Assembly: GCA_963724365.1 (NCBI GenBank)
Contig: CAVRUR010000001.1
Location: 310,001 to 374,000, forward strand
From: JALORV01 sp963724365
Lineage (GTDB): Bacteria; Pseudomonadota; Gammaproteobacteria; Burkholderiales; Burkholderiaceae_F
Length of the DNA stretch: 64,000 bases
Direction: 5' to 3'
The notes beneath the pieces are model-generated. The model saw only the letters and a program-made list of their open reading frames with translations, was not told where the DNA came from and did not search any database. Position numbers and translations under genes: made by a program. Position 1 is the stretch's first letter. Each line of letters begins with the position of its first letter. Shown here piece by piece: positions 8,557 to 17,764 of the stretch.

Positions 8557-9159
8557 ATGACAATCACCGTTTACGGGACGAGCACGTCGGGCAACTGCCA
8601 CAAGGTGCGTATGGTTCTCGACATCACGTCGCACCTCTACGAATGGCGCGAGATCGACGTAATGACCGGGGAAACACGCACGCCGGAGTTCCTGCGGCTG
8701 AACCCCAACGGCAAGGTGCCGGTCGTTGTGCTCGATGACGGTTCCGCGCTGCCCGAGTCGAACGCCATCCTCTGGTACTTCGGCGAAGGTACCGCGCTGA
8801 TCCCCGGCGACCGTCTGCAGCGCGCACGCATGCTGCAGTGGATGTTCTTCGAGCAGTACTCCCATGAGACGGCGATCGCGGTGGCGCGCTTCATCCGCGC
8901 CTTCCTGAAGCGGCATGACGATCCCCGCCTGCCGGACCTGCTGGCCCGCGGCCACCGCGCCCTCGGCGTGATGGAGCAGCATCTGGCCGATCACGACTAC
9001 TTCGCCGGCGACCGACTGAGTCTGGCGGACCTGGCACTCTTTGCCTACACGCACGTGGCCGAGGACGGCGGCTTCGACCTCGCGTCCTATCCGGCGGTAC
9101 GCGAGTGGCTGGCGCGCTGCCTGAGCGACCCGGGCGTGTCGGTGATGCCGTCACCCTGA
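8557..9159 (+). CDS. glutathione S-transferase
   Basis: A 200-residue cytosolic GST. The N-terminal thioredoxin-like domain begins MTITVYGTSTSGNCHKVRMV, with the glutathione-binding signature NGKVPVVVLDDG and ALPESNAILWYFGEG (Glu-Ser pair). The all-helical C-terminal domain contains FAGDRLSLADLALFAYTHVA, the conserved N-capping box. It lies just after the HCCA isomerase and just before a DinB-like gene, a possible thiol-related detoxification set. The substrate is not predictable. Confidence 0.9.
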   Translation: MTITVYGTSTSGNCHKVRMVLDITSHLYEWREIDVMTGETRTPEFLRLNPNGKVPVVVLDDGSALPESNAILWYFGEGTALIPGDRLQRARMLQWMFFEQYSHETAIAVARFIRAFLKRHDDPRLPDLLARGHRALGVMEQHLADHDYFAGDRLSLADLALFAYTHVAEDGGFDLASYPAVREWLARCLSDPGVSVMPSP

Positions 9160-9171
9160 GGCGAGATCGCG

Positions 9172-9738
9172 GTGGATTCCAGCCCCCTGCAGCAGACCAT
9201 GCGCACGCTCGCGCATGCCAACCGGCTCGCCAACTTTCGCCTGCATGCGGCCTGCCTGCAACTTGCGCCGGAAGAGTTCAAGGCGCCGCGCACGGGCTTC
9301 TTTCCCAGCATGTGGGCAACACTCAACCACATCCTGATCGTCGACTGGTACTACATCGCCGCGCTCTACCGCGAAGCGGACATGGCGCGGGCGTGGACCT
9401 CCGAGACACCGTTCGACACGATGCCCGCACTGGCCGCCGCACAGGTCACCTCGGATCAGCGACTGATCGACTGGTGCGAACGTGCCGATGACGCCGCGCT
9501 CGACGAGATGATCGACATGGATCGCGGGAGCTTCGTGCAGCGGGACCGTGCGCGCGACGTGCTGCTGCACCTCATCACGCACCAGGTCCATCACCGCGGC
9601 CAGGTCCATGCGATGCTGAGCGGAACCGCGGTCAAGCCACCTCAGCTCGACGAGTTCGTCATGCCGTCCGACGCGAAGTTTCGTGTCGACGACATGAGCG
9701 GGCTGGGCTGGAGCGAAGCGACCGTCTACGCCCGCTGA
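9172..9738 (+). CDS. DinB family protein
   Basis: A 188-residue four-helix bundle of the DinB/YfiT superfamily, read from GTG at 9172. Candidate metal ligands are the histidine in WATLNHILIVDWYY and the pair in the helix HLITHQVHHRGQVHAM. DinB-type enzymes are metal-dependent and often thiol-dependent transferases (mycothiol or bacillithiol users in other phyla); in proteobacteria the thiol partner would more likely be glutathione. The gene sits behind a GST gene, consistent with this, but no reaction is assigned. Confidence 0.85.
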   Translation: MDSSPLQQTMRTLAHANRLANFRLHAACLQLAPEEFKAPRTGFFPSMWATLNHILIVDWYYIAALYREADMARAWTSETPFDTMPALAAAQVTSDQRLIDWCERADDAALDEMIDMDRGSFVQRDRARDVLLHLITHQVHHRGQVHAMLSGTAVKPPQLDEFVMPSDAKFRVDDMSGLGWSEATVYAR

Positions 9739-9749
9739 CCTTGCAACGC

Positions 9750-10991
9750 ATGAAGCGCCGTCCCGCCATCGTCTTCATCCTCATCACACTGCTGCTCGAC
9801 GTAATGGGCTTCGGCCTGCTGTTGCCCGTGCTGCCGGCACTCGTGGGCGAGTTCACCACCGGTCGCGACGCCCAGACCTACTGGTACGGCGCGATGATCG
9901 TCACCTTCGGCCTGACGCAGTTCTTCTGTTCGCCGTTCCTCGGTGCACTGTCGGACCGCTTCGGCCGGCGCCCGATACTGCTCGGATCGATTGCCGGCCT
10001 GGGAATGATGTTCCTGCTTTCTGCGCTGGCCACCTCGTTGACAGGTCTGCTGCTGGCACGCGTGCTCGGCGGCGTGCTCGCGGCCAACTTTGCCGTCGCC
10101 AACGCCTATGTGGCCGATCTGACCACGCCGGAGAACCGCGCGAAGAGCTTCGGTCTCATCGGCGCGGCATTCGGCATCGGCTACATCGTCGGACCGATGG
10201 TCGGCGGGCTGCTCGGCAGCATCGACATCCGCCTGCCGTTCTACGTGGCGGCCGGCCTGTCGGCACTCAACTTTCTCTATGGCTTGCTGGTGGTGCCCGA
10301 GTCGCTGCCGGCCGAACGCCGCAAGCCGCTGCAGTGGAAGCGTGCCAACCCGATCTCGTCGCTGCGCGGCCTGGCGAAGCTGCGCACGGTCGGCGTGCTG
10401 GTGGCGGTGATCGCCGTGGCCAATCTGGCGCAGTTCATCCTGCACAGCACCTGGGTCCTTTTTACCAACTTCCGCTTCGGCTGGGGACCGCGCGAGACCG
10501 GTCTTTCGCTGTTCGCGGTCGGCGTGATGGCCGCGCTGGTCCAGGGCGGACTGCTGGGCTGGCTGATGAGGACGCTGGGTGAGCGTCGCGTCGTGCTGGC
10601 CGGGCTCGCTTCGGGCACGCTGGCCTATGTGGCCTACGGTCTGACGACCGTCGGCTGGATGATGTATGCGGTGATCGTCGCCAACGTGCTGGCGTTCGCG
10701 GTCGGGCCGGCCTTGAGCGCGATCGTCTCCAAGGCCACGGACCCCGGCGAACAGGGCCTGGCTATGGGGTCACTGACCTCGCTCAGTGCACTGATGGCCG
10801 TGGCCGCCCCCTTCATCGGTACGCCGCTGCTCGCGGGCGTCAGCCACCTGCCGGCGGGGGACTGGCGCATCGGCGCGCCGTTCTTCATGTCGGCCGTGCT
10901 GTCGCTGACGGCGCTCATGCTGGCGATCGTTCATTTCCGCCGCCATCGCAACCAGTCGGTTTCGCACGCGGTAACGGTCACGCACGGTTGA
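9750..10991 (+). CDS. MFS transporter, TetA-like
   Basis: A 413-residue protein with twelve predicted membrane segments. The start at 9750 puts a basic MKRRP before the first helix. Motif A (GALSDRFGRRPILL) lies between helices 2 and 3, and the antiporter motif C region (GAAFGIGYIVGPMVGG) lies in helix 5, both typical of drug:H+ exporters of the Tet group. The substrate is unknown; tetracycline resistance should not be assumed from this similarity. A perfect 9-bp hairpin lies 57 bases after its stop. Confidence 0.88.
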   Translation: MKRRPAIVFILITLLLDVMGFGLLLPVLPALVGEFTTGRDAQTYWYGAMIVTFGLTQFFCSPFLGALSDRFGRRPILLGSIAGLGMMFLLSALATSLTGLLLARVLGGVLAANFAVANAYVADLTTPENRAKSFGLIGAAFGIGYIVGPMVGGLLGSIDIRLPFYVAAGLSALNFLYGLLVVPESLPAERRKPLQWKRANPISSLRGLAKLRTVGVLVAVIAVANLAQFILHSTWVLFTNFRFGWGPRETGLSLFAVGVMAALVQGGLLGWLMRTLGERRVVLAGLASGTLAYVAYGLTTVGWMMYAVIVANVLAFAVGPALSAIVSKATDPGEQGLAMGSLTSLSALMAVAAPFIGTPLLAGVSHLPAGDWRIGAPFFMSAVLSLTALMLAIVHFRRHRNQSVSHAVTVTHG

Positions 10992-11048
10992 GGCCCAGCT
11001 CGCGCCGGAGCGTGAACGCGCCTCCTGCCGCACGGCTACCATTCGCCT

Positions 11049-11070
11049 GACGACGCCGGACGGCGTCGTC
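11049..11070 (+). terminator. perfect hairpin between MFS gene and liuB
   Basis: GACGACGCC-GGAC-GGCGTCGTC, a perfect 9-bp stem with a 4-base loop, 57 bases after the transporter stop and 20 bases before the carboxylase start. No U-run follows (CGACCC), so it could equally be an operator or part of the liuB leader. Confidence 0.4.
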
Positions 11071-11090
11071 GACCCATCCGGACACGAACG

Positions 11091-12700
11091 ATGACGATCC
11101 TGGAGACCCGGCTCAATCCGCGCAGCCCGGAGTTCAAGGCGAACGCCGAGGCGATGAATGCGCAGGCCGCCGACCTGAAGACAAAGATCACGCAGGTGTC
11201 TGCCGGCGGCGGCGCCGAGGCGCGCGCAAAGCATGCGGCCCGCGGCAAGCTGCTACCGCGCGACCGGGTGCAGTTGCTGCTCGATCCGGGCACACCGTTC
11301 CTTGAACTATCGCAGCTCGCCGCGTGGGAGATGTACGACGGCGCCGCTCCCTCGGCCGGCATCATTACCGGCGTCGGGCGTGTGTCGGGCCGCGAGTGCG
11401 TGATCGTCTGCAACGACGCCACCGTCAAGGGCGGCACCTACTACCCGATGACGGTGAAAAAACACCTGCGTGCGCAGGAGATCGCGCGTGAGAACCGTCT
11501 GCCGTGCATCTATCTGGTCGATTCGGGCGGCGCCAACCTGCCGAACCAGGACGACGTGTTTCCCGGATCGCGAACACTTCGGCCGCATCTTTTACAACCA
11601 GGCGACGCTGTCGGCGGCCGGCATCCCGCAGATCGCCGTCGTGCTGGGTTCGTGCACGGCCGGCGGCGCGTACGTGCCGGCGATGTCGGACGAGTCGATC
11701 ATCGTCGCCAACCAGGGCACGATCTTCCTCGGCGGCCCGCCATTGGTGAAGGCGGCCACTGGCGAGGTCGTCACGGCGGAGGATCTCGGTGGCGGCGATG
11801 TGCATACGCGGCTGTCGGGAGTGGCCGATCACCTGGCGTCGAGTGACGCCCATGCGCTGGCACTGGCGCGCCGCATCCTGGCGACCACCAACTACGTCAA
11901 GCCGCAGCAGATGCAGCTGCGCGAGCCGCGCGCGCCGCACCACGCGCCGACGGAACTCTACGGCGTGATTCCGACCGACACGCGCAAGCCCTACGACGTG
12001 CGCGAGGTCATCGCCCGCATCGTCGATGCTTCCGAATTCGACGAATGGAAGGCGCGCTTCGGCTCGACGCTGGTGACCGGCTTTGCGTGGATCCACGGCA
12101 TGCCGGTCGGCATCGTCGCCAACAACGGCATCCTGTTCTCCGAGAGCGCGCAGAAGGGCGCGCACTTCATCGAACTGTGCTGCCAGCGCAAGGTGCCGCT
12201 CGTCTTCCTGCAGAACATCACCGGCTTCATGGTCGGGCGCAAGGTCGAGAACGAAGGCATCGCACGCCACGGCGCCAAGATGGTGACGGCGGTGTCGTGC
12301 GCGCAGGTGCCGAAGTTCACGGTGATCATCGGCGGCAGCTTCGGCGCCGGCAACTACGGCATGTGCGGCCGCGCCTTCGGCCCGCGCTTCGTGTGGATGT
12401 GGCCCAACGCGCGCATCAGCGTCATGGGCGGCGAGCAGGCCGCGAGCGTGCTCGCCACGGTCCGGCGCGACAACATCGAGGCCAAGGGCGGCAGCCTGGA
12501 GCGCCGACGACGAGAAGAAGTTCAAGGCGCCGATCCTCGCGCAGTACGAGCACCAGGGCCATCCGTACTACGCCACCGCCCGGCTGTGGGACGACGGCGT
12601 CATCGATCCGCTCGACACGCGCGAGACGCTGGCCCTCGCACTGAGCGCCTCACTGAATGCGCCGATCCCGGACACGACGTTTGGCGTGTTCCGGATGTGA
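11091..12700 (+). CDS. liuB: methylcrotonyl-CoA carboxylase, carboxyltransferase (beta) subunit; frame broken twice
   Basis: Removing one base near 11568 (TTTCCCGG to TTTCCGG) and one near 12487 (GCAGCCTGG to GCAGCTGG) gives 535 residues, the normal size of the MCC beta subunit. It transfers the carboxyl group from biotin to 3-methylcrotonyl-CoA in leucine breakdown. The AccD/PccB-type crotonase folds show in GGTYYPMTVKKHLRAQEIA, LVDSGGANLPNQDDVFPD, VLGSCTAGGAYVPAMSDE and GGSFGAGNYGMCGRAF, and GGGDVHTRLSGVADHLA favours MccB over PccB. It belongs with liuC, liuD and liuE downstream. The two shifts are probably sequence errors. Confidence 0.88.
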
Positions 12701-12743
12701 CCCTGGTCGCACGCGGCCTGTTGCACTTTTCCGGGAGAAGTCG

Positions 12744-13481
12744 ATGGCAGCCATACCCCGCCGCCACATGGGCACCTTCGCGCTGCTGTGTTCACTCGCC
12801 ATGTTCATGATCGCGGCAAGCGCCGAGGATGCGAACTCGCTTGCGATCGGAGCACCGATTGCCGATGGGACGCTCAAAATGGGTACGCGCACCTGGACGC
12901 TGCCGCCCGGCGACTGGAAGCTCGGCGGTCGCCATCTGCGCGACGTGAAGCTGACCGACACACGCACCGGCGCCGAAGTCATCGAGGTCTACTCCGCGCT
13001 GGTGCGCGAAGGCGCGGTACGCGCGGGGCTGTTCATGACCGGCACCACCGGGGGAAGCCAGGTCCACAACTGGCGCGAAGACCCCGGATGCCGCCCGGGC
13101 AAGGCCCTGCACCGCGAAGACAGCAGCACGGCGACCTTATCGGACTGCCTCGTGATACGTGTCCTTGAAAGCCAGCCGACCCAAGTGCAGGGCGTCGAAG
13201 TCTATGCGTCCGCTGCGAAGTGGCTGCAGGCGGAGAACCTGAAGACACCGCGACCGGTTTTCAATGTCGTGATCGTCAAGTACCAGGGCAGCGAGTACTT
13301 CCGCGCGGCGGCATGGATCGATCCGGCCTTATTCGGTGTGAAGAGCGAAGAGGCGACCGCACTGACCACCGCGCCAGAGTCCCTCGTGCAATGGGCGCGC
13401 GCCTATCGGGCGGCGATCGCCAAGGCGGTGGGCAGCACGTCAGGAACCTTCGTCGTGCCGCCGTTGCCCGGACCGCGCTGA
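12744..13481 (+). CDS. secreted protein of unknown function
   Basis: A 245-residue protein that starts at 12744 behind GGGAGAAG. A signal peptide (TFALLCSLAMFMIAASAED) precedes a beta-rich mature part with several cysteines (EDPGCRPGK, LSDCLVIRV). Its closing part reads IDPALFGVKSEEA and VQWARAYRAAIAKAVG. No domain is recognised. It lies between liuB and an acyl-CoA dehydrogenase on the same strand, but nothing ties it to leucine catabolism. Confidence 0.65.
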   Translation: MAAIPRRHMGTFALLCSLAMFMIAASAEDANSLAIGAPIADGTLKMGTRTWTLPPGDWKLGGRHLRDVKLTDTRTGAEVIEVYSALVREGAVRAGLFMTGTTGGSQVHNWREDPGCRPGKALHREDSSTATLSDCLVIRVLESQPTQVQGVEVYASAAKWLQAENLKTPRPVFNVVIVKYQGSEYFRAAAWIDPALFGVKSEEATALTTAPESLVQWARAYRAAIAKAVGSTSGTFVVPPLPGPR

Positions 13482-13503
13482 CGCAGGCGAGACCCGCCGT
13501 CCG

Positions 13504-14664
13504 ATGATCCACATTCGACCCGAGCACGAGGAACTGCGACGCCAGGTCGCGCGCTTCATCGCCGCCGAGGTCGAGCCGAACGCGCTGGCCTGGGATGAAG
13601 TCGGCAGCACGCCGCGCGAGATCCTGCGCAAGATGGGGGCACTCGGCTGGCTCGGCTTGATGTATCCGGCGCAGCACGGCGGGTCTGAGGCTGACATGAC
13701 GACCAACGTCGTGTTCCAGGAGGCGCTGTCGCGCGCCACTTCCGGTGGCTTCATCATCACCGTGCTGGTCCACACCGACATGGCCAGCCCGCATCTGGCG
13801 CACGGCGGCTCACCCGAGCAGAAGGCGCGCTGGCTGCCGCGGATCATCGCCGGCGAACTGATCACTGCCGTCGCGGTCACCGAGCCTGACGCCGGGTCCG
13901 ACGTTGCGGCGATCCGCACGCGCGCCCATCGTGTGAATGATCGCGACGGTGATCACTGGGTGCTCAATGGCAGCAAGATGTTCATCACCAACGGCGTGCT
14001 GGCCGACCTCGTGTTCGTCGCCGCACGCTCCGACCCGAACGCCAAGGGCTCGCGCGGCCTCTCGATCTTCGCCGTCGAGCGTGGCACACCCGGGTTCCGC
14101 GTGGGACGCGCGCTCAGCAAGCAGGGATGGCTCGCATCCGACACTGCCGAGCTGGTGTTCGAAGACTGCCGCATACCGGCGTCTCACCTGATCGGCGCGG
14201 AAAACGGCGGCTTCCACGCGATCATGCGCAACTTCCAGACCGAGCGCATCGCGCTGGGCAGCATGGCGGTCGGACATTGCCTGACGATGCTGGACCTGAC
14301 GCATCGTTACGTGCATGAACGCAAGGCCTTCGGCGCGCCGCTGTGGAACAAGCAGACGATCCGCCAGCGTCTCGCCATGCTGGCGGCAAAGACCGAGGCA
14401 GCGCGGCAGTTGCTCTATCACTGCGCGTGGCTCGTTGACCAGCAGCGCGAAGCCGTGCGCGAAATCTCGATGCTCAAGGCGCTGACCGGCGAGCTGGTCA
14501 ACGAGGTCGCCTACAGCTGCCAGCAGTTCCACGGCGGCATGGGCTACATGCGTGAAAGCCCGATCGAACGGCTGGTGCGCGACGCGCGCGTGCTGGCCAT
14601 CGGCGGCGGCGCGACCGAGGTGATGCTCGAGGAAGTGGCTAAGCGATGGGCGCCTGCGGCCTGA
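13504..14664 (+). CDS. acyl-CoA dehydrogenase, isovaleryl/long-chain/AtuD-like type
   Basis: A 386-residue flavoenzyme. The usual catalytic glutamate near the C-terminus is absent: the segment reads LAIGGGATEVMLEE, with glycine where short-chain enzymes have YEGT. Instead Glu247 in NFQTERIALG sits where isovaleryl-CoA and long-chain dehydrogenases carry their base. Other motifs are AVTEPDAGSDVAAI and CQQFHGGMGYM. This makes it the better candidate for the isovaleryl-CoA step of the liu pathway, although citronellyl-CoA dehydrogenase (AtuD) is similar in this respect. It overlaps the upstream reading space of the hydrolase gene that follows. Confidence 0.9.
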   Translation: MIHIRPEHEELRRQVARFIAAEVEPNALAWDEVGSTPREILRKMGALGWLGLMYPAQHGGSEADMTTNVVFQEALSRATSGGFIITVLVHTDMASPHLAHGGSPEQKARWLPRIIAGELITAVAVTEPDAGSDVAAIRTRAHRVNDRDGDHWVLNGSKMFITNGVLADLVFVAARSDPNAKGSRGLSIFAVERGTPGFRVGRALSKQGWLASDTAELVFEDCRIPASHLIGAENGGFHAIMRNFQTERIALGSMAVGHCLTMLDLTHRYVHERKAFGAPLWNKQTIRQRLAMLAAKTEAARQLLYHCAWLVDQQREAVREISMLKALTGELVNEVAYSCQQFHGGMGYMRESPIERLVRDARVLAIGGGATEVMLEEVAKRWAPAA

Positions 14665-14696
14665 CACCGGCCGGCGCGTGCCGGTCGAGGCGACTC

Positions 14697-15521
14697 ATGG
14701 CCCGGTTGCGCGGTCTGCTGGCTGCGGCGGGTCTGGCGTCGATGTCAGCGGCGACGGCCTTCGCGCCGGTCGAACCGGCGCCCGCGCCGGAACTGCGCCT
14801 GCAGTGGCAGCCGGCGCCCGTCCCCGGACGCCGCCCGGTGGTGGTCGCGCTGCACGGGTGCGGCGGCCTTCATACGTCGCGCGGTGTGATGGACGCCCGA
14901 TACATCGAATATGCCGCCCGCTGGAACGCCGCGGGCTGGCACGTGCTGCTGCCTGACAGCTTCGGCGCGCGCGGCAAAACGTCGATCTGTCGCGAACCCA
15001 GCGCCGAGCGCAGCGTCACGGTCGCGATGCGGCGCCAGGACGTCAACATCGCACTTCAGTGGCTCATGTCGCAGCCCGACGTCGATCCACGGCGGGTCGC
15101 GCTGGTTGGCTGGTCCAACGGCGGTTCAACCGTGCTGCGGACGATCTATCGCCCCGACTGGCCGCTCACGCCGGCGGCGGCGATTGCGCTCTATCCCAGT
15201 TGCGCCGCATCGCTCCGAAACGAGCGTTACGCAACGGCGGTTCCGCTACTGCTGCTGGTCGGTGCGCTCGACGACTGGACCCCGCCGCGGCCCTGCGAGG
15301 ACCTGGCGCGCCGCCTGGCGAGCGGCACGCCGGCAGCCGCGGTCCAGTTGGTCAGTTACGCGGACAGCTACCATGGCTTCGACAGTTCGACCCCGGTGCG
15401 CACGCTCAAGGACATCCCCAGCGGCGTGGATGGCCGCAGTGTTCGCGTCGGTGGCAACCCTGCCGCACGGGCCGACGCCCTCGGACGCATCGATCAGTTC
15501 CTCAGGCAGCACCTCGACTAG
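14697..15521 (+). CDS. exported dienelactone-hydrolase-like alpha/beta hydrolase
   Basis: About 274 residues. The start is uncertain: ATG 14697 gives a basic signal peptide (MARLRGLLAAAGLASMSAAT), while an upstream ATG at 14646 overlaps the previous gene. The alpha/beta hydrolase fold is clear: an oxyanion segment VVVALHGCGGLH, nucleophile elbow LVGWSNGG (Ser), acid LLLVGALDDWTPP (Asp) and base SYADSYHGFDS (His). Four or more cysteines suggest disulfides in the periplasm. The substrate is unknown; an ester or lactone is likely. The gene lies inside the liu region. Confidence 0.8.
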   Translation: MARLRGLLAAAGLASMSAATAFAPVEPAPAPELRLQWQPAPVPGRRPVVVALHGCGGLHTSRGVMDARYIEYAARWNAAGWHVLLPDSFGARGKTSICREPSAERSVTVAMRRQDVNIALQWLMSQPDVDPRRVALVGWSNGGSTVLRTIYRPDWPLTPAAAIALYPSCAASLRNERYATAVPLLLLVGALDDWTPPRPCEDLARRLASGTPAAAVQLVSYADSYHGFDSSTPVRTLKDIPSGVDGRSVRVGGNPAARADALGRIDQFLRQHLD

Positions 15522-15605
15522 CATGCAGTTCCTACACTCACTGCTCCAGCGCCGCGCGCCAATCGTCCCATCTCTACCCACCGGGCGGCCCGGGCACGCA
15601 CAGAA

Positions 15606-16436
15606 ATGACCACCACCACACTCGACATCCACATCAGTCACCGCGTTGCTGTCGTCTGGATGGCGCGCGAAACCGTGCGCAATGCCTTCAATGAAGCGTC
15701 GATCGCCGACCTGACCGAGACCTTCCGGTCACTCGGGGCGGACCCGGACGTACGCGCCATCGTGCTGGCCGGCAAGGGGCCCGCCTTCTGCGCCGGAGCC
15801 GATCTCGCCTGGATGAAGCGGATGGCGGGCTTCTCCCATGACGAGAATCGCGACGACGCCATGAAGCTCGCGACGATGCTGCGCACGATCCACGACTGCC
15901 CCAAGCCGGTGATCGCGCGCGTGCACGGCGACGCCTACGCCGGCGGCGTCGGGCTGGTGTCGGTATGCGACATCGCGGTGGCTGCGATCGATGCGAGTTT
16001 CTGCCTGAGCGAGACCAAGCTCGGCCTGATTCCGGCGACGATCGGACCCTATGTGGTCCGCGCAATGGGAGTGAATGCCGCGCGGCGCTACTTCCTGACG
16101 GCGGAGAAGTTCGATGCGGCCGAGGCGTTTCGCATCGGACTGGTCCACGAACTGGTGCCGCCTGAAGAACTCGACCTGCGCATCAACACGCTGCTTGGAA
16201 CCCTGATGCAGACGAGCGCGCATGCGGTGGCAGAAGCCAAGCGCCTGGTGCGCGAACTCGCGTCGCGCCCGATCGACGATGCCCTCGTCGCCGATACGGC
16301 CGAACGCATTGCCTCCATCCGGACGAGCGACGATGGCCGCGAGGGCGTGCGAGCATTCCTCGAGAAGCGCAAGCCACGCTGGATCACCGAATACGAAGCG
16401 ATGATGTCGCAGGACAGCGATGATGAAGAAATGTAA
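15606..16436 (+). CDS. liuC: methylglutaconyl-CoA hydratase / enoyl-CoA hydratase family
   Basis: A 276-residue crotonase. The oxyanion-hole segments are GKGPAFCAGADLAWMKRMAG and GDAYAGGVGLVSVCDIAVA, and SETKLGLIPATIGPYVVRAMG with two glutamate-containing loops matches hydratases that act on 3-methylglutaconyl-CoA. In leucine breakdown this step makes HMG-CoA, the substrate of liuE at 23868. The assignment rests on the family pattern and on the carboxylase subunits around it. A conserved structured element begins directly after the stop codon. Confidence 0.9.
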   Translation: MTTTTLDIHISHRVAVVWMARETVRNAFNEASIADLTETFRSLGADPDVRAIVLAGKGPAFCAGADLAWMKRMAGFSHDENRDDAMKLATMLRTIHDCPKPVIARVHGDAYAGGVGLVSVCDIAVAAIDASFCLSETKLGLIPATIGPYVVRAMGVNAARRYFLTAEKFDAAEAFRIGLVHELVPPEELDLRINTLLGTLMQTSAHAVAEAKRLVRELASRPIDDALVADTAERIASIRTSDDGREGVRAFLEKRKPRWITEYEAMMSQDSDDEEM

Positions 16437-16537
16437 AGTCTTCGACCGAAATGTACGCATCGGCTGCGCCGGTGCACGTGCATTTCGGCCGCTAGAGACA
16501 GCGAGCCGGGCTCCGGAACGGCCGGGCGCCCGGCTCG
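16437..16537 (+). other. candidate structured RNA or palindromic element, copy B
   Basis: The second copy of the element at 2406-2504. Hairpin 1: outer stem CCGAAATG/CATTTCGG (16446-16453 with 16481-16488), internal loop TAC/ACGTG, inner stem GCATCGG/CCGGTGC (16457-16463 with 16469-16475) and the same CTGCG loop. Hairpin 2: CGAGCCGGGC/GCCCGGCTCG (16502-16511 with 16528-16537), perfect over 10 bp. Compared with copy A, at least five stem pairs are changed on both sides. It begins right after the liuC stop codon. Confidence 0.5.
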
Positions 16538-16604
16538 AGTACAACAACGGGGCCGGCGTCGCGATGGCGGCGCACCTCGACGCATTTCACGCTGCAGAAG
16601 TGTC

Positions 16605-17222
16605 ATGGACTCCCTCGACCTGACACAGCTGATCGCGCTCGCCGCGGTGCTGGGGTTTGCCAGCGGCATCCGGCTGTATGCGGTGTTGCTGATCGTCGGG
16701 CTGGTCGGATACGCCGGCTGGGTCGACTTGCCGTCGGGGCTCGGCATTCTGCAGCACCCGTTCGTGCTGATCGCTGCCGGTGTGATGTTCCTGGTCGAGT
16801 TCGTCGCCGACAAGATTCCCGGGGTCGACACGCTTTGGGACGGCATCCAGACGTTCATCCGCATTCCGGCCGGTGCCGCGTTGGCTGCCGGCGTGTTCGG
16901 TGGGCTCGACAGCGCCGCCTGGACCACGGTGGCGGCAATCCTCGGCGGCTCGCTGGCGGCAACCAGCCACTTCACCAAGGCGGGCACGCGGGCCGCGGCG
17001 AACACCTCGCCCGAGCCGTTCTCCAACATCGCACTTTCGGTGGCTGAAGACGTCGCGGTCGGCGGACTGCTGTGGCTGGTGATGACCTATCCCTGGGTCG
17101 CGGCCGCGATTGTCGGTTTGCTGGTGCTGCTCGCGCTGTGGCTGCTGCCGAAACTCTTTCAGTTCATCCGTCGCATCCTGAAGGCGCTGTTCGGCACCGA
17201 GGGACCGGAGCCCGGTCGATGA
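16605..17222 (+). CDS. DUF4126 membrane protein
   Basis: A 205-residue integral membrane protein with four to five hydrophobic stretches. Family marks are the N-terminal LAAVLGFASGIRLYAVLLIVG, LVEFVADKIPGVDTLWDGIQ and KAGTRAAANTSPEPFSN. The family has no known function. The stop overlaps the ATG of the following lipoprotein gene (ATGA), so the two are probably translated together. Confidence 0.85.
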   Translation: MDSLDLTQLIALAAVLGFASGIRLYAVLLIVGLVGYAGWVDLPSGLGILQHPFVLIAAGVMFLVEFVADKIPGVDTLWDGIQTFIRIPAGAALAAGVFGGLDSAAWTTVAAILGGSLAATSHFTKAGTRAAANTSPEPFSNIALSVAEDVAVGGLLWLVMTYPWVAAAIVGLLVLLALWLLPKLFQFIRRILKALFGTEGPEPGR

Positions 17223-17761
17223 AGCGTCGGACGCTGCTGACCCTCGGCGCGGCCGGAATGCTCGCTGCTGCCTGCACGTCGATCCCGGTATCGACGATGT
17301 GGAAACTGGCCCGCTTCGACCGCGCGGCCATGCTTGCCGTCGATCCGGCGCAGTTGCGAGCCGCTGCGCTGGTCGACCAGCGCGCGACAATGAAGAACGT
17401 CACGATGAAAGTGACGCTCGCGCCAAAAGATAGTGCACCGGCCGACTACCAGATACTGCTTGCAGAGCCGGTAAACCGCGATACGCGCCTGCCATCGGCC
17501 CCGGCCGGACGCCGCTGGGAAATCTTTGCGTTGTCTCCGGAGGGCCAGCGCGACTTCATGCGCATGCGCGAATCCGCGCTGGGTCTTCCTCCGGGCAGCT
17601 CGCTGACGCTGGGCCTGTCGGCGCGCGAAGGAAATGTTCCGCCGGACCTGGCGCAGCGCTTCCCGTTGCGATTGGACCTGCTCCTCGATGCAAAGGAAGG
17701 ATGGTTCACCGTGCTCAAGGACTCCGAGCTCGACCTGACGCAGTACGCGAGGAAGGGATAA
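17219..17761 (+). CDS. small lipoprotein
   Basis: A 180-residue protein with a signal peptide and lipobox (LTLGAAGMLAAACTS; Cys about residue 20), so it is likely to be membrane anchored. The mature part is predicted as beta strands and helices (RWEIFALSPEGQRDFMRMRE). I do not recognise the family. It overlaps the DUF4126 gene by four bases and ends directly before the tandem mini-cistrons that lead into liuD. Confidence 0.65.
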   Translation: MKRRTLLTLGAAGMLAAACTSIPVSTMWKLARFDRAAMLAVDPAQLRAAALVDQRATMKNVTMKVTLAPKDSAPADYQILLAEPVNRDTRLPSAPAGRRWEIFALSPEGQRDFMRMRESALGLPPGSSLTLGLSAREGNVPPDLAQRFPLRLDLLLDAKEGWFTVLKDSELDLTQYARKG

Positions 17762-17764
17762 CGA

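Noticed and set aside
9750..10991. Tetracycline resistance gene
   Set aside because: Only general Tet-group MFS motifs are visible; sequence similarity at this level does not predict the drug.
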